Below are positions 36,895 through 45,913 of a stretch of 64,000 bases of DNA, one piece after another. The notes under the pieces are model-generated. The model had not been told where the DNA came from and did no database searches. It saw nothing but the letters and a program-made list of their open reading frames with translations. The position numbers and the translations under genes are program-made. This DNA is from Planktothrix agardhii NIES-204. Its GTDB lineage: Bacteria; Cyanobacteriota; Cyanobacteriia; Cyanobacteriales; Microcoleaceae. Every line of letters starts with the position of its first letter. The first letter of the stretch is position 1. The DNA lies in assembly GCA_003609755.1 (NCBI GenBank), contig AP017991.1, positions 2,683,501 through 2,747,500 on the forward strand, in the 5' to 3' direction.

Positions 36895-37170
36895 ATGAAC
36901 AACAAAAAACCTGGGAAAAATGATATTGCTTGGGAAACCTTATTTCAACGATATAGCATTTTAGAGATTATTGATCAACAAGGTTATTTTGAAATAGAAG
37001 CTACTAAAATTAATGAAGAACGAGAAAGTCGGTTAATGGCTGAGTTTGATCATTCAGTGAATTTAGAAAACATAACAATTATTACTCATAGACTGCAAGC
37101 CTTCGGGAGAATCGGGGGAATTGTCAAGAATTTTTCCCGAGAACTCAGTGTAATTACGGAATATAATTGA
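36895..37170 (+). pseudogene. Truncated type II restriction-enzyme-like protein, 91 aa
   Basis: The first 65 residues (KPGKNDIAWETLFQRY, EIEATKINEERESRLMAEFDHSVNL) look like the N-terminus of a family of type II restriction enzymes paired with Dam-like methylases. The remaining residues do not continue that family in my reading, and the reading frame ends far short of the usual 250-300 residues. It starts six bases after the methylase stop and is probably translated but inactive. The family assignment is from memory. Confidence 0.45.
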
Positions 37171-37254
37171 TATACTTGAACTACAAAGGCAGTTTTCTTA
37201 TCGTTGGCTGCCCTGGTTGAAGAATATGATGTTTAATTAGGGGGTAAAACGATT

Positions 37255-37479
37255 ATGGTTTCTAGCCTAACATTAAAAAAAACAATCGCACGGGCGAGCT
37301 GTTTGCCCCTAAGTGTTGCCCTAGTTTTCACCTTATGGGTAAAGTTAGAGGCAGCTGCCCAGGTCAATTTTGCTCAGTTGTATAAACATCTGGACACCTC
37401 GTCGCAGTCAATCTGTGAATATGTTCCTCCCGATACGGGAAAACCCCCAGCAGGAGACGGTTCAGGTTCTCGAACCTAA
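37255..37479 (+). CDS. Small secreted hypothetical protein, 74 aa
   Basis: A signal-peptide-like N-terminus (basic KKTIARAS, hydrophobic LPLSVALVFTLWV, AAA) is followed by a short mature region ending in YVPPDTGKPPAGDGSGSRT, a PP-x-GxP...GSGSR motif also found near the start of cyanobacterial DUF928 proteins. It may be a short member or a truncated remnant. Its stop overlaps the convergent nadB stop region by four bases. Confidence 0.45.
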   Translation: MVSSLTLKKTIARASCLPLSVALVFTLWVKLEAAAQVNFAQLYKHLDTSSQSICEYVPPDTGKPPAGDGSGSRT

Positions 37480-39188
37480 TCTAAGACAGGCGAAGATTTC
37501 CAGATTTTGTTTGCTTGAATTAAGGTATGTACTTTCCAGCTTGGGTATGATTGCGGGTATTCCTGTCGATAATGACCTCCACGACTTTCGAGACGGAACG
37601 CTGCACTCTTCAGAATCAACTCACCAATACTCAGTAAGTTATGGGTTTCCCCCCACTGTTTTAGGTCGCTGTGGGCGATTTCTTGTGTTTCCAGTTCAGC
37701 CAAAGAATTTGGATGTAGAGTCGATAAAAATTGGCTGATGGGTAAGGCTAAAAATTCTTCAGACCATGCTTTCACCTGGATTAATCCCTCCTGCAAATGA
37801 TTGGACTGGCGACAGATCCCTGCACTACGCCAGAGAACATCGGGTAACTGTGATCTAATTGTTTTAATGGTAGCATATTGTTCTTCCCATTGGGAGGCTG
37901 GTGATACCGATTTGGATACGGGAGCAGACCCCCCCGGGCCAGATTCAGTTTCAGCAAAATTGAGATTTTCAATTAATGCCATTTGAGCACCGAATACTAA
38001 ACATTCTAGCAAAGAATTACTCGCTAAACGGTTCGCCCCGTGAACTCCCGTACTCGCAGTTTCACCTACGGCATAAAGTCCAGGGATAGAGGTTTGACTT
38101 TGAGTATTGGTAACAATACCCCCCATCCAATAATGGGCGGCGGGAGTGACAGGAATGGGTTCATGGAGAATATCAACCCCCCATTGTTGACAGACCTGAA
38201 TAATATTCGGAAACCGATGCTGGATTTTCTCAGTTGGAATTGACCGTAAATCTAACCAAACCCGTTCACTATTGGCTCCTGGGATTTGCCGTAATTTTTG
38301 TAAATGGCTAAAAATCGCCCGACTCACAATATCTCTGGGGGCTAATTCTCCCCGCTCGTCATAATCAAAAACAAATCTGTGACCCTGGGAATCAATCAGG
38401 TGGGCTCCTTCCCCCCGTACCGCCTCACTAATTAAAAATCGAGGAGCCCCGGGTTGGGTTAGGGCCGTGGGGTGAAATTGGAAAAACTCTAAATCTCGGA
38501 GTAATGCTCCCGCTCTCCAAGCCATCGCCACCCCGTCCCCCGTACTAACGGCGGGGTTAGTGGTATGAGCAAAGACTTGACCTCCTCCCCCCGTTGCTAA
38601 GACAACGGCCTTGGCTTTCACCCAATAAATATGGCTATTATGAATTAAGCTAACTCCCTGACACCGTTGACCCGAGGCATCCATCCATAAATCCAGGGCA
38701 AAGGCAGGGGAAATAATTTTAATATTCGGTCTTTCTAAAACTCGTTCTGTTAAGGTTGTGATCACTGCACGTCCGGTTGTATCGGCGGCGTGTAGGACGC
38801 GGTGACGGGAGTGGGCAGCTTCTAATGTCAAAGCTAACTGGCTTTGATGACGGTCAAAAGCCACTCCTAATTCGACTAAACGGTGAATACATTCGGGGGC
38901 GTGATTAACCAGAAACTCCACCGCCGACCGTTCACATAAACCCGCCCCAGCTTTTAAGGTATCTTCTAAATGCAGACTGGGAGAGTCATCGGTTGAAATC
39001 GCTGCTGCGATGCCTCCTTGGGCCCAATCACTAGCGGACAGGGGTAAAACATCTTTACTGACTACGCCAACACTCAAATGTTTGGGTAAACAAAGGGCGG
39101 TATATAATCCGGCTGCCCCGGTTCCCACTACCAATACATCAAAGGTTAAAGGAAACTCGGACGGGAGGGAAAGATTAATTAGGGTCAT
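37476..39188 (-). CDS. nadB: L-aspartate oxidase
   Basis: FAD-dependent first step of de novo NAD synthesis (aspartate to iminoaspartate). N-terminal FAD motif VVGTGAAGLYTAL, the family signature SDWAQGGIAAA, the HPTALTQPGAPRFLISEAVRGEGA active-site stretch and the GANRLASNSLLE motif are intact. Length (570 aa) fits. The C-terminal helical domain of the succinate dehydrogenase/NadB flavoprotein family is present. Confidence 0.94.
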   Translation of the reverse strand: MTLINLSLPSEFPLTFDVLVVGTGAAGLYTALCLPKHLSVGVVSKDVLPLSASDWAQGGIAAAISTDDSPSLHLEDTLKAGAGLCERSAVEFLVNHAPECIHRLVELGVAFDRHQSQLALTLEAAHSRHRVLHAADTTGRAVITTLTERVLERPNIKIISPAFALDLWMDASGQRCQGVSLIHNSHIYWVKAKAVVLATGGGGQVFAHTTNPAVSTGDGVAMAWRAGALLRDLEFFQFHPTALTQPGAPRFLISEAVRGEGAHLIDSQGHRFVFDYDERGELAPRDIVSRAIFSHLQKLRQIPGANSERVWLDLRSIPTEKIQHRFPNIIQVCQQWGVDILHEPIPVTPAAHYWMGGIVTNTQSQTSIPGLYAVGETASTGVHGANRLASNSLLECLVFGAQMALIENLNFAETESGPGGSAPVSKSVSPASQWEEQYATIKTIRSQLPDVLWRSAGICRQSNHLQEGLIQVKAWSEEFLALPISQFLSTLHPNSLAELETQEIAHSDLKQWGETHNLLSIGELILKSAAFRLESRGGHYRQEYPQSYPSWKVHTLIQANKIWKSSPVLD

Positions 39189-39343
39189 GGGTCAGTGCCA
39201 GGATAGGTTGATTAGAAGTCACAGATCTGGACACTTTCCGTGACGAATTGAAGCAGAGTAAACTGACTTTAAAGATTATGTTAACTTTTTTTAAGTCCGT
39301 CAACATAATCTCAATATTCTGACACTGATCCCCACAGAATGGC

Positions 39344-39775
39344 TTAGTCGTAAGCTCCAACATTTAACCGTTGGTCGCCTTCGATAAATACAGATTCTGG
39401 AGGCGTTACGGTAAAGTTACCTAAATTCTGTTGCAGAATTTCTTTTTGTTTTTCTGTCAAACCAGAAATTTTCAATACATCTTCTACGGAATTATAGGGA
39501 GCATTCTTAATGATCACTGACCCTAATTTCGGAAACATTCCTTTATATTGACGAAAATCTCGCAGATCGCTATTATTTAAGTCCAATTTATTGCGAACGG
39601 TGGCCATTTTCTCGTCAACCCGATTTTTCCGAGGGGCTTCCGTTGCTAAGAGCGGAGCAACAATCCCATACTGCATCACATTGAGGTTTGCAGCTAAAAC
39701 ATTTTGATCTTCAGTCCATGCGAAGCAACCGACTATCAAAACTAACAAAGCCAACAGGCGACTTAATCGTTTCAT
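39344..39775 (-). CDS. psbU: Photosystem II 12 kDa extrinsic protein PsbU
   Basis: Stabilises the oxygen-evolving complex on the lumen side. A signal peptide (KRLSRLLALLVLIVGCFAW) precedes the mature helix-hairpin-helix-like fold with NRVDEKMATVRNKLDLN, YKGMFPKLGSVIIKNAPY and the NFTVTPPE ending. I take the ATG at 39775; the upstream frame to 39808 adds 11 residues but gives a weaker signal peptide. Length of 143 residues fits. Confidence 0.92.
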   Translation of the reverse strand: MKRLSRLLALLVLIVGCFAWTEDQNVLAANLNVMQYGIVAPLLATEAPRKNRVDEKMATVRNKLDLNNSDLRDFRQYKGMFPKLGSVIIKNAPYNSVEDVLKISGLTEKQKEILQQNLGNFTVTPPESVFIEGDQRLNVGAYD

Positions 39776-40382
39776 CAACGCTTTTCTCCCAACTGACATA
39801 AACAGCATTTACAAGAATTTGATATTTTCAGGCTTAGTACCAGACTGTATTTTACCATCTTACGAACTTCTACTGGAGTCCCATAGTTCAATGGAAAAAC
39901 TGGCTGCTCCCCTAGCCAAAAACCCCAGATTTGGAAGTCATTTCAAATCACAGTTAAGTTTATGCTGTTGTCAACCTTTTCCGATTTTATGTAAATTTTC
40001 TTAAAATTTGTTAACAGTTGCGGAGGTGAAAATTAAAATTCAGCAGTCCATCTCTACAAAATAGCTAGGCATAAGTTTAAGTTATCTTTAACTGGTTATA
40101 GTTTTAAATTTTAAAATTAAATCATTTTTTTTGGCTAATTTTGTCAAGAGGTTATTGAATTCCATTCGCAACTATTGACGAAATTCTGGGGTTTGGTGCT
40201 ATAATACAAAAAAGATAATCTGGGGAAGTTTAGCTTATTAAAAAAATAGTGATTAAAAACCTTGATCCTTCGTGTAATCCTAGTGTTACAACTCTGGTTG
40301 GTTTCCGATCTATTGTACAAATCTTTTCAGGGCTAGGTTGAGAACCTCAGAGTCGAGCTTGACAAAAAAACATTTTTGTGTA
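39776..40382. other. Large intergenic region upstream of psbU
   Basis: About 600 bases between the divergent-facing ends (psbU start and the 3' end of the transglutaminase gene). It holds the psbU promoter region; a TATAATAC box occurs near 40200. A plus-strand frame at 39819-40004 has no protein signature. No RNA gene or repeat seen. Confidence 0.4.
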
Positions 40383-42728
40383 TTAAATCCATTTTCGCTG
40401 TTTTAAGCGTTTCCAATGGGAGGATTTTAAATTAATTAATAATTGTCGCATTTGTTTGAGGTTAACCGACTTTCCGCCATAGCGCCAACCCATATAGGCC
40501 TGAGAGATTTCATCAATCACTTCAAATTCTGAAATTGAATGATATTGATCTAACCAAGACACATATTCTAAAGGGGTTTGGGTGGGAGATTTGGGATATC
40601 CTTTACTAGCTAAAACCTGTAAAAGTTGTTGATATAGACTTTCTTCTGGGGGTAATTTAGCTAACCAGCGACGATAGCGCCAACCTCGCCAAATATCCCA
40701 ACTTAACCAGCCGAAAAATGCCATAACTGTTGTGATAATTAATCCGCTAAAAATTCCTAACCATCCTTGAGTAAACAGATTAAAAAACCAGCTAATTACT
40801 TGGAATATTCCTAAAATTAAACGGCCTAAAATCGCTTGTAATCCATTCGCCAATGGAGAAGGTAGCCAACCAGCCACCCAATTCCAAAAGGCTTTTAAGG
40901 CACTAAAGGTTTGATCTTCTTCCACCGAAGGCGGAATTAAATCCATCCCAGGAATAGGGTTAAAACCAAACCAACCATATTCGGGGAAATATACCTCCGT
41001 CATCGCAAAAGCATCGGTATTTTTAACCACATATAATCCCGTAAACGGATTAAATTCTCCTGGGTTAAACCCCGCTACCAGACGCGCCGGAATCCCAATT
41101 GAACGTAACATCATGGTTAAAACCGTGGAAAAATGATCGGGGTAGCCCCCGGTAATTTTTTCTCCGGGGGGACTATCTTGATAACCAAAAAGAAACGCTT
41201 CTACTAGATCTTCATTTTCCCTTAAAAACGGCGGTTCTTCCTGTAATTTATAGTTAGGGTTTTGTTTGAGATACTGGGCTAAATATAAGGCTTTTTCATA
41301 ATTGGAATCTAAGGGTTTTTTGTTTTGGGCGACTTGATGCACACTGGCTAGAATTTCTTCCGTCTTTTTCCTGACTTGCTCTTTAATTTGATCTGGAACT
41401 TGTAAATAGTATTTTTTGATATTTGGAGGATAGTTTTTAGAAGCGGCTTGTAATTGTACCCTGTCGCGCAGGGGAACTTGAGAAACCACTGTATAGGTCA
41501 TGCCCTCTCGTAATTCTAAAGGCGATCGCAAATTGCCATCGGGATCAATCGCAATTTCCTCCGTCGGGAAATAGAGTTCATTCGGTTTATTCATCGCCGG
41601 AATTAAACTAGGAAGTTGTTGAAGTACGGTATAACTTTGAATCACTTCTTGAGTCTTGGCATTAGTGATTGGCGGAAATAGATTGAATTGATATGACCAA
41701 CGGGGACGTCTTAAAGTGATCGCTCTATTATTTCGAGAAATTTCCCATCCCTCTCCAGTATAACGATCAAAAGCTACAACCCGCCAAAATCCCCGGGCTT
41801 GCGATCGCACCCTTAATACTTCTTGTGGCTTTAAATTGCCGCGTAAATTCTGATTAATTTTGGTATTGAATCCATAATAGAAGGTATCATTAAGAGTTCC
41901 TGCCCCTGTTTCCTGATTTAATCCGGTGCCACCTGCACCCGAATTATTATTATTATTATTTCCCGAAGACACATAACCCGGATTGAGAATGCGTTGTCCA
42001 TTAAATTGTCCGGGGGGCATATCAATTGGAGAACTGACCGGAAAAGTTCTTAACTGATAGCTAGGAAACCGAGGAAGAACGGTAAAAATAGTTAATCCCA
42101 AAGCAACAACTACTAAAAAAATAATTCCTAAAGATTTAAAATTTATTCCACTTCCGGGTTGCTGGGGTGTTTTTTTAGAGTTAAATTGAATCTCCCCCAG
42201 CCCTAAACGAGAGCGATAATCTAAAATTAATGTTGGTAAAGCTAAAGCCAAAAATACTAACACCACAGGCCCAAAAGCCAAGGTTTGACTGAGAGTTCCC
42301 GCTACTCCCATTAAAATTAATCCAATCACCATCGAATAGCCTAAATCCTTACGCCGGGGTAAATCAAAACTGTGTAAAACCTGTAATTCTATTAATAATC
42401 TCGCTAAGGCTAACCGCGTATCATTCATTTCGCCAAACAGTCGCCCAAAAAATGCAGCCAGGGCAATTAACATCCCAATAGCAATACAAAATTTAACAGG
42501 CACATTGCGATGGTAACGACGAAACCAACTCCAAGTTGCTCCGACAATGCTAACCGGAATTGCCCATAAATTCAGGGGTTCTTCAATAGCGACGTCCGTG
42601 GCAATAATCCCGGCAATCACTAATAACTGCACCAATATCCGCAGCCAAAGGGAATCTTCAGGAATTGGCTTTGGTATGGCTTCAATCCGTCGCCATAATT
42701 GACTAATCAAAGGGATTGAATTTGTCAT
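40383..42728 (-). CDS. TgpA-family membrane protein with transglutaminase-fold domain, 781 aa
   Basis: Six or so N-terminal membrane helices (DUF3488 region), a periplasmic transglutaminase-like domain, a further membrane helix (about 685-705) and a C-terminal DUF4129 domain. In active transglutaminase folds the triad is Cys, His, Asp. Here the corresponding positions read GGYPDHFST (Asp at the Cys position), NTDAFAMTEVYF (Phe at the His position) and GFNPIPG (Asn at the Asp position), so it should not be a classical enzyme. It may be a scaffold for envelope or peptide processing. Confidence 0.82.
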   Translation of the reverse strand: MTNSIPLISQLWRRIEAIPKPIPEDSLWLRILVQLLVIAGIIATDVAIEEPLNLWAIPVSIVGATWSWFRRYHRNVPVKFCIAIGMLIALAAFFGRLFGEMNDTRLALARLLIELQVLHSFDLPRRKDLGYSMVIGLILMGVAGTLSQTLAFGPVVLVFLALALPTLILDYRSRLGLGEIQFNSKKTPQQPGSGINFKSLGIIFLVVVALGLTIFTVLPRFPSYQLRTFPVSSPIDMPPGQFNGQRILNPGYVSSGNNNNNNSGAGGTGLNQETGAGTLNDTFYYGFNTKINQNLRGNLKPQEVLRVRSQARGFWRVVAFDRYTGEGWEISRNNRAITLRRPRWSYQFNLFPPITNAKTQEVIQSYTVLQQLPSLIPAMNKPNELYFPTEEIAIDPDGNLRSPLELREGMTYTVVSQVPLRDRVQLQAASKNYPPNIKKYYLQVPDQIKEQVRKKTEEILASVHQVAQNKKPLDSNYEKALYLAQYLKQNPNYKLQEEPPFLRENEDLVEAFLFGYQDSPPGEKITGGYPDHFSTVLTMMLRSIGIPARLVAGFNPGEFNPFTGLYVVKNTDAFAMTEVYFPEYGWFGFNPIPGMDLIPPSVEEDQTFSALKAFWNWVAGWLPSPLANGLQAILGRLILGIFQVISWFFNLFTQGWLGIFSGLIITTVMAFFGWLSWDIWRGWRYRRWLAKLPPEESLYQQLLQVLASKGYPKSPTQTPLEYVSWLDQYHSISEFEVIDEISQAYMGWRYGGKSVNLKQMRQLLINLKSSHWKRLKQRKWI

Positions 42729-42816
42729 CGTTTCGATTTGAAGATTAGGGGGGTTAAATGCTCCACCCTACTCTAACTTAATCTGACCTAAACTTCAATC
42801 TGTTGTTGTTGTTCCC

Positions 42817-42861
42817 CATTCGTAATTCGTAATTAGTAATTCCCTATTCCCTATTCCCTAT
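42817..42861 (-). repeat. TTCCCTAT/AATTCGTA simple repeat at the patU end
   Basis: CGTAATTCGTAATTAGTAATTCCCTATTCCCTATTCCCTATG repeats supply the last four codons and stop of the PatU-like gene, so its C-terminus may be shifted relative to the ancestral one. Confidence 0.5.
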
Positions 42862-43881
42862 GATTGCAAAACAGAGGGGATTTTGCTCCTCACTATCTAA
42901 TAAAACATGAAGTCGATAAATCTGGTTCGGTTCAGGGTTAGTCAATTCCAGGGTTAAACATCCGGGGGAATTGCGTTTTGCGGTTACTGATCTGTCATTT
43001 CCTAATAGTTGTAAGCGTCCGCCATCGGGAAATTCACCCCGGATTTTCAAACTTGTACCAGACTCAGTTTCAACATAGTCAACATCAACGGTAAATAGCC
43101 CTAAAGTTGTTAACCATTCCTGATGAACCGTCGATTGATTCAAACGACAATTGAGGGTTAAAGTATTCAGAAGTTCTTGAGCAGCTAATAATAATAACAC
43201 CATTTGTTGTTCAGGAGTCGCTGTTTCATAACAGGGTTGGGACTCCCTTAAATCTAAAGATCCCCGTAAAGAACCTCGAATCACTAAACCTGCTAATTCA
43301 TTCAAGGGTTGGGACTCGTTGGGAAATAAAGTTTCCACCGCCTGAACTAATTTTGCTCCTTCTCGTAGGCCAGATTGTAGTAGAGTAAACAATGGAGCCA
43401 ATAACTGAGCAAAAACCTGATCGGGTAGGGGCATCGACCATCTCAATTGTTGTCGATGAGCCATCCATAAATGAGTAGCGGGAACCTGTTCTTCTCTAAA
43501 TACGTCAGGATACTCATTCAGCAAGTCAGTGCCGATCGGTTCCCACGGAAACAGGGGTGGGTTCATCTCAATTCTGGCTTTAAGTTTTTCTCTTAAAACG
43601 GTCTCAAATCGGTTTTTCACAATTTCTATCTCTCCTATAGCTGAATATTGACTTTCCGGGCGGAAAAGCTGCTCCTCAAAATCGAGGGGATCTAATTCAT
43701 CCCACTCTAGGTTTTCCACCTCACAACTCTGATCAAGCTGTGTATGGGGGTTTAATTCCTCCTCAGCCGAATCAGAGGTAGGGACGGGAGTATCCCGCCC
43801 ATACAAGTCTTTTTGTAACAACCCGTCAAAGAATCGGCGTTCAAACGCTTGCTCGTCTTGGTTTGTTTCGTTATTCATCAC
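42844..43881 (-). CDS. PatU-like conserved protein, 345 aa
   Basis: A soluble acidic protein whose N-terminus (residues 1-90) is charged and probably disordered and whose C-terminal part holds helices and beta strands ending in TNPEPNQIYRLHVLLDS. It starts 11 bases inside the end of hetZ, a tight translational overlap. In Anabaena patU3/patU5 lie just downstream of hetZ, so I assign a PatU-like identity by context and weak similarity; in unicellular cyanobacteria PatU is one unsplit protein. The stop lies in a GGGAATAGGGAAT simple repeat. Confidence 0.6.
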   Translation of the reverse strand: MMNNETNQDEQAFERRFFDGLLQKDLYGRDTPVPTSDSAEEELNPHTQLDQSCEVENLEWDELDPLDFEEQLFRPESQYSAIGEIEIVKNRFETVLREKLKARIEMNPPLFPWEPIGTDLLNEYPDVFREEQVPATHLWMAHRQQLRWSMPLPDQVFAQLLAPLFTLLQSGLREGAKLVQAVETLFPNESQPLNELAGLVIRGSLRGSLDLRESQPCYETATPEQQMVLLLLAAQELLNTLTLNCRLNQSTVHQEWLTTLGLFTVDVDYVETESGTSLKIRGEFPDGGRLQLLGNDRSVTAKRNSPGCLTLELTNPEPNQIYRLHVLLDSEEQNPLCFAIIGNRE

Positions 43882-45031
43882 TAGATGCCCCTGCTCCGGA
43901 TACCGAATGATTCCTGATTTCCCAAGCCAATTCTAACAACTTAAACCAACGTTTTTGAATTTGAGTGGTTTTACAATTTAAAACCTTAGCAATTTCTACC
44001 TCGGATAATCCCTCCTGTTTTAAACTTAATAAACGCTGTTCATTCGCCCCGATTTGATTTAGGAATTCTTGCCATTGATGGGGTAATAACCCTAAATCCC
44101 GTTCTAAATCTGCTTCTAACCATTGGTGAACTAATTCCCAACGGTGTCCTAAAGCAAATCGCAGTAGATGGTACTTAAATCGTTGCTGCAAATAATCACG
44201 CTGACGAGGTGTTAATCCGAGAATTTCCTCTATTTCACGGGTCGGTAAATCCTGTAACCGCAAGGCAAAATAGTCGGCACAATCGGGTTGTTTGTTTTCT
44301 TCTAAATAAGCAATTAGTTCCTCTACGACGGTTTGACGCAAAGAGTCGGACTCTGATTCGTTGGACTCGATGACCATAGCAGCCCGAACTTGTCCGAGGA
44401 AGGAATCATGATTGTTAGTATCTGATTCACTCCCTCCGCCCTGGGCGGCTAATTCTAAATCGACAAAACTTTCTTTAGGCTGTTGTTGAGAGAAGGTTTG
44501 CGCTCTTAAAATAATCAATTGTTGACTCCGACCTCGGGCTAAAGGAATTCGCCGTTTACCGTAGCGTTCCGTAAATGCCATATATTCCGCTAGTTCTAAC
44601 AAGGTTCGAGGACGGTAAGTTGCCGCTAACTTTGCTTCTTTGCGAAAGGCATTGAGGGTTTCTAAATAAAAGGCTTGTAAAAAATCCCTGATTAATTCCA
44701 ATCGAGCTTGATAACTGGACTGGACTTGAGGAGGAGTAATATATCGATATACAATCGCGCTCAAGGTACTATGTAATTCTAAAGACCCTTGTTTCGACCC
44801 TAGCTGATAATATTGAGTACATTGCTGTAAACGATGTTGTGCTAGTGTCATGGCCCAGGTTTCTACGTCCCCGGAATCTTGAATCCGTTTGCTTTCTGTA
44901 CAAATGCGGGCAGCTTCTTCGTTAATTCGTTCGGCTACATCCCGACAATTTTGTTCAGATGCACGGGTGGATTGACTCAGTTCTCTCAATAGCCTTTGGA
45001 AAATGGTTTCGGTTTGGCAGATTTCCCCCAT
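43871..45031 (-). CDS. hetZ: HetZ-type regulator, 386 aa
   Basis: Strong match, from memory, to HetZ, a DNA-binding-type regulator of early heterocyst differentiation that is also conserved in cyanobacteria without heterocysts. Recognisable blocks are TRASEQNCRDVAERI, ELHSTLSAIVYRYI, QTFSQQQP, DCADYFALRLQDLPTREIEEILGLTPRQRDYLQQRFKYHLLRFALGHRWELVHQWLE and the C-terminal KRWFKLLELAWEIRN. The REIEEILGLTPRQRDYL segment looks like a sigma-70 region-4-like helix-turn-helix. The start is the ATG at 45031. Confidence 0.83.
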   Translation of the reverse strand: MGEICQTETIFQRLLRELSQSTRASEQNCRDVAERINEEAARICTESKRIQDSGDVETWAMTLAQHRLQQCTQYYQLGSKQGSLELHSTLSAIVYRYITPPQVQSSYQARLELIRDFLQAFYLETLNAFRKEAKLAATYRPRTLLELAEYMAFTERYGKRRIPLARGRSQQLIILRAQTFSQQQPKESFVDLELAAQGGGSESDTNNHDSFLGQVRAAMVIESNESESDSLRQTVVEELIAYLEENKQPDCADYFALRLQDLPTREIEEILGLTPRQRDYLQQRFKYHLLRFALGHRWELVHQWLEADLERDLGLLPHQWQEFLNQIGANEQRLLSLKQEGLSEVEIAKVLNCKTTQIQKRWFKLLELAWEIRNHSVSGAGASSDE

Positions 45032-45103
45032 GATGTCTAATTACTACAATGACCCTAACACAATGATTCTGTGAGTTGGCTTGGATTTCCGGATCGTTTT
45101 AAT

Positions 45104-45166
45104 CAGTTATCAGTCATCAGTTAACAGTTAGCAGTCAGCAGTCAGCAGTTAGCAGTTAACAGTTGT
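45104..45166 (+). repeat. Nine CAGTYAN heptamers
   Basis: Consecutive units CAGTTAT, CAGTCAT, CAGTTAA, CAGTTAG, CAGTCAG, CAGTCAG, CAGTTAG, CAGTTAA and CAGTTGT. This is the short tandemly repeated heptamer type common in filamentous cyanobacteria; it directly abuts the hairpin element at 45163. Confidence 0.85.
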
Positions 45167-45233
45167 AGGGGCGGGTTCTTTTAGATCTTTCTTAATCACG
45201 GCGCATCTTGATGAACCCGCCCGTACCAGTCAT
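45163..45233 (+). repeat. GTAGGGGCGGGTTC hairpin repeat, copy 3
   Basis: TTGTAGGGGCGGGTTC and GAACCCGCCCGTACCAGTCAT are the outer parts, with ATC-rich DNA between. Its inverse matches the copy at 26253-26320 closely at both ends, including the AGATCTTT block, while the middle diverges. Confidence 0.75.
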
Positions 45234-45280
45234 TAGTTAACAGTCTATTAATATTCTTGATCTTTATTTTTTTAAACATA

Positions 45281-45769
45281 ATGAATTTAGACCTACAAAT
45301 TCAGTCTTTAATTGATCATGCGCCTCAAGATGGAACAACTCCTCAAATTGTGGAAGCGATCGCTCCGGCCTTAAAATTATTAGCAGAACAATTAGAACAT
45401 CCCGAATATTATATTTTGCAAACTTTAGACCAAAGTTGGGTGATTCAACCGTTTATCAATGTAGATCAACCGCAGATAAAAAAGAGAGTAATTTATGCTT
45501 TTTCTACCGTAGAAGATGCTTTAAGTTATACTAATCCTGATGCAGATTCTCAAGTTTTGGCGATTCCTTTACCCGTGACTCATATTTTATTTCAAATGGT
45601 TGTTTTAGAAATGCCGGATAGTTTATGCTTTTTTGAAACGCCTAATAATTTTCAGTCTGCTACGGAAATTAAACGCAGTGAAATCCAAGAGTTAATTCAG
45701 GTTTATTTACAGGACTATCAACAACGGCGTCAGTCAAAATCCCGTAAAATTCCGCCGAATATTGCTTAA
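45281..45769 (+). CDS. Hypothetical protein, 162 aa
   Basis: A soluble alpha/beta protein without recognised domain. A plausible conserved segment is YILQTLDQSWVIQPFINVDQ and the helix-rich end QELIQVYLQDYQQRR. The ATG at 45281 is preferred (weak upstream extension begins with a TTG at 45257). It lies between hetZ (divergent) and the PP2C gene (convergent). Confidence 0.6.
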   Translation: MNLDLQIQSLIDHAPQDGTTPQIVEAIAPALKLLAEQLEHPEYYILQTLDQSWVIQPFINVDQPQIKKRVIYAFSTVEDALSYTNPDADSQVLAIPLPVTHILFQMVVLEMPDSLCFFETPNNFQSATEIKRSEIQELIQVYLQDYQQRRQSKSRKIPPNIA

Positions 45770-45772
45770 GAA

Positions 45773-45821
45773 GGGAACACCGGAACAGGTAATAGGTAAT
45801 AGGTAATAGGTAATAGGTAAT
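45773..45821 (+). repeat. GGGAACACCGGA plus five AGGTAAT units
   Basis: The 12-mer GGGAACACCGGA (45773-45784) is followed by ACAGG-type bases and five perfect AGGTAAT heptamers (45787-45821). It lies between convergent genes. Confidence 0.75.
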
Positions 45822-45913
45822 AGGGTATTTCAATCCCTAATAGATAAACTGTTTATACCCAAAATTTCCCCTTCTATTTCAAACAGCTATAGGTTGTCGG
45901 AAATTGAACCCCA

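Noticed and set aside
39819-40004. Plus-strand frame upstream of psbU
   Set aside because: Reads like random AT-rich DNA in the psbU promoter region.
45104-45166. Heptamer block considered as a CRISPR or regulator array
   Set aside because: No spacers; matches the short tandem heptamer type known from filamentous cyanobacteria.
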